NCBI GenBank assembly: GCA_965200795.1
Contig: CBDAVB010000013.1
Location: 620,001-684,000 of the forward strand
Source: Parashewanella sp965200795
GTDB lineage: Bacteria; Pseudomonadota; Gammaproteobacteria; Enterobacterales; Shewanellaceae
Length of the DNA: 64,000 nucleotides
Reading direction: 5' to 3'
A program made the position numbers and the translations under genes. The notes under the pieces were generated by a model. The model was given only the letters and a program-made list of their open reading frames with translations. It was not told the DNA's origin and did not search any database. Below, one piece after another: positions 63,046-64,000 of the stretch (its first letter is position 1; the number at the start of each line of letters is the position of its first letter).

Positions 63046-64000
63046 ATGAAAAAAAAATACGGAAGTTTGCGCTTATATCTATGTCTCGTCATAGCCGTCT
63101 TTCTCAGCGCAAAAGCCTTAGCCGAATCGCCCTGGGGGGCGAAGTATTTTCCGAATACCCGGCTGATTACCCATGAAGGTGAGCAGGTAAAATTTTTTGA
63201 TGATTTAATTAAAGGAAAGATTGTCGCTGTCAATTTCATTTACACATCTTGTCCGGACGTGTGCCCTTTAGAAACGGCGCAACTGACACGAGTGCAAAAG
63301 ATTCTCGGTGAGAGAGTCGGAAAAGACGTTCATTTATATTCCATCAGTATTGACCCTGAGCACGATACTCCTGAGGTATTAGCCGAATACCGCAGCCGCT
63401 TCGGAGCGAAATGGACTTTCTTAACAGGAGACCGGCGGGAAATTATCGATTTAAGAAAAAGGTTAGGCTTATACATTGACGGTGTTGATGACGGCCCGAA
63501 TAAGAACAATCATAATGTGAGTATGATAATCGGTAATCAGGTCACGGGGCGCTGGATGAAGCGCTCACCATTTGAAAACCCTTACGTGCTCGCGGATCAG
63601 CTGGGTAACTGGCTGACAGGCTGGACAGCCGCTCAGAAAAGCGATTACGCGGACGCGCCGGAACTACGGCCGCTGATCCGGGGGGAATCATTATTCCGGA
63701 CCCGTTGCTCCTCCTGCCATTCTGTTTCGGGTAATGAAGTTGCGGGAAGTATCGGCCCCGATTTGGTCGGGGTAACTAAACAGCGCGATACTCAGTGGTT
63801 GATCAGCTGGCTGCGAGCCCCTGACAAAATGATTGCGGACAAAGATCCGGTCGCATTGGCGCTTTTAAAAAAATACAACAATGTTCCTATGCCGAACCTG
63901 AGGTTAAATAGAAAAGAAATCACAGATTTACTGGCTTACTTAGATGGACTGAAAGCGGTTGGCGAACCTGGACAATCCAACGTCGCTTCAAAGCAGACGG
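63046..64000 (+). CDS. SCO1/SenC-type protein fused to cytochrome c, partial
   Basis: At least 318 residues, C-terminus outside the window. Signal peptide (LRLYLCLVIAVFLSAKALAE), SCO domain with the copper-binding CxxxCP motif (NFIYTSCPDVCPLETAQL) and the conserved His in NNHNVSMII. A cytochrome c domain follows, with RTRCSSCHSVSG (CxxCH) and heme-ligand Met region NVPMPNLRL. SCO proteins load copper; the attached heme suggests copper reduction or electron transfer, fitting delivery of copper to the multicopper oxidase upstream. Confidence 0.88.
   Translation, partial: MKKKYGSLRLYLCLVIAVFLSAKALAESPWGAKYFPNTRLITHEGEQVKFFDDLIKGKIVAVNFIYTSCPDVCPLETAQLTRVQKILGERVGKDVHLYSISIDPEHDTPEVLAEYRSRFGAKWTFLTGDRREIIDLRKRLGLYIDGVDDGPNKNNHNVSMIIGNQVTGRWMKRSPFENPYVLADQLGNWLTGWTAAQKSDYADAPELRPLIRGESLFRTRCSSCHSVSGNEVAGSIGPDLVGVTKQRDTQWLISWLRAPDKMIADKDPVALALLKKYNNVPMPNLRLNRKEITDLLAYLDGLKAVGEPGQSNVASKQT

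Overview
The window comes from a gammaproteobacterium whose core genes look like those of Alteromonadales (Shewanella/Psychromonas type). The support is the set yejM-yejL-yejK, fldA-ybfE-DUF2788-ybfF next to seqA-pgm, ybgC-tolQRAB-pal-cpoB, an efp gene with a rhamnosylatable Arg32 beside earP, and a polar-type fliKLMN/fliOPQR-flhB cluster. Mixed into this ordinary backbone are genes typical of a host-associated bacterium: a SopD-like effector candidate, a eukaryotic-type protein kinase, an ankyrin protein, a CARD-like protein broken by an insertion sequence, and a 704-residue pentatricopeptide-like (PPR-like) repeat protein. No type III secretion genes other than flagellar ones lie in the window, so delivery of these proteins is inferred.

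Layout. 0-1.4 kb: leucine catabolism (isovaleryl-CoA dehydrogenase, partial, and its MerR regulator LiuR). 1.5-6.5 kb: decayed zone with a chemoreceptor remnant, a dead IS200/IS605 element, a DM13 protein, and an IS66-type element inside a CARD-like gene with a clean 8-bp target duplication. 6.7-9.9 kb: yejMLK. 10.2-11.4 kb: SopD-like gene. 11.8-20.3 kb: cysB, efp/earP, fldA-ybfE-ybfF, seqA-pgm. 21-26.4 kb: Tol-Pal operon. 26.6-27.0 kb: four tandem tRNA-Lys copies, two of them decaying. 27.3-29.9 kb: TonB-dependent receptor pseudogene. 30.4-40.8 kb: accessory region with lipoprotein, kinase, remnants of IS91, ISL3, two IS630-type elements and ISKra4, the PPR-like gene and an orphan protein. 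41.1-57.1 kb: flagellar export and switch cluster, split between fliN and fliO by an ankyrin gene and a roughly 7-kb degenerate integrated element (AbiE pair, integrase, excisionase, primase/helicase, repressor, thioesterase, LuxR-type fragment). 57.5-58.8 kb: two small Gly/Tyr-rich membrane proteins. 59.2-64.0 kb: large multicopper oxidase lipoprotein followed by a SCO1-cytochrome c fusion (partial).

Pattern of decay. Almost every transposase, the integrase, excisionase, primase, AbiEii, the TonB receptor and the ankyrin gene carry frameshifts, while the chromosomal genes (tol-pal, flagella, efp, pgm) are intact. Short palindromic elements with AGTACC termini next to TA dinucleotides, and REP-like hairpins, are scattered through the intergenic gaps. 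This looks like a genome after a burst of mobile elements, now losing them, as in a recently host-restricted bacterium.

The most unusual item is the PPR-like array at 35.9-37.1 kb. Nine nearly identical 42-residue repeats differ at few positions, and two of these match the PPR RNA-recognition positions (5th and last residue), with the canonical N/S and N/D choices. If the known code applies, it specifies a nine-base RNA target.
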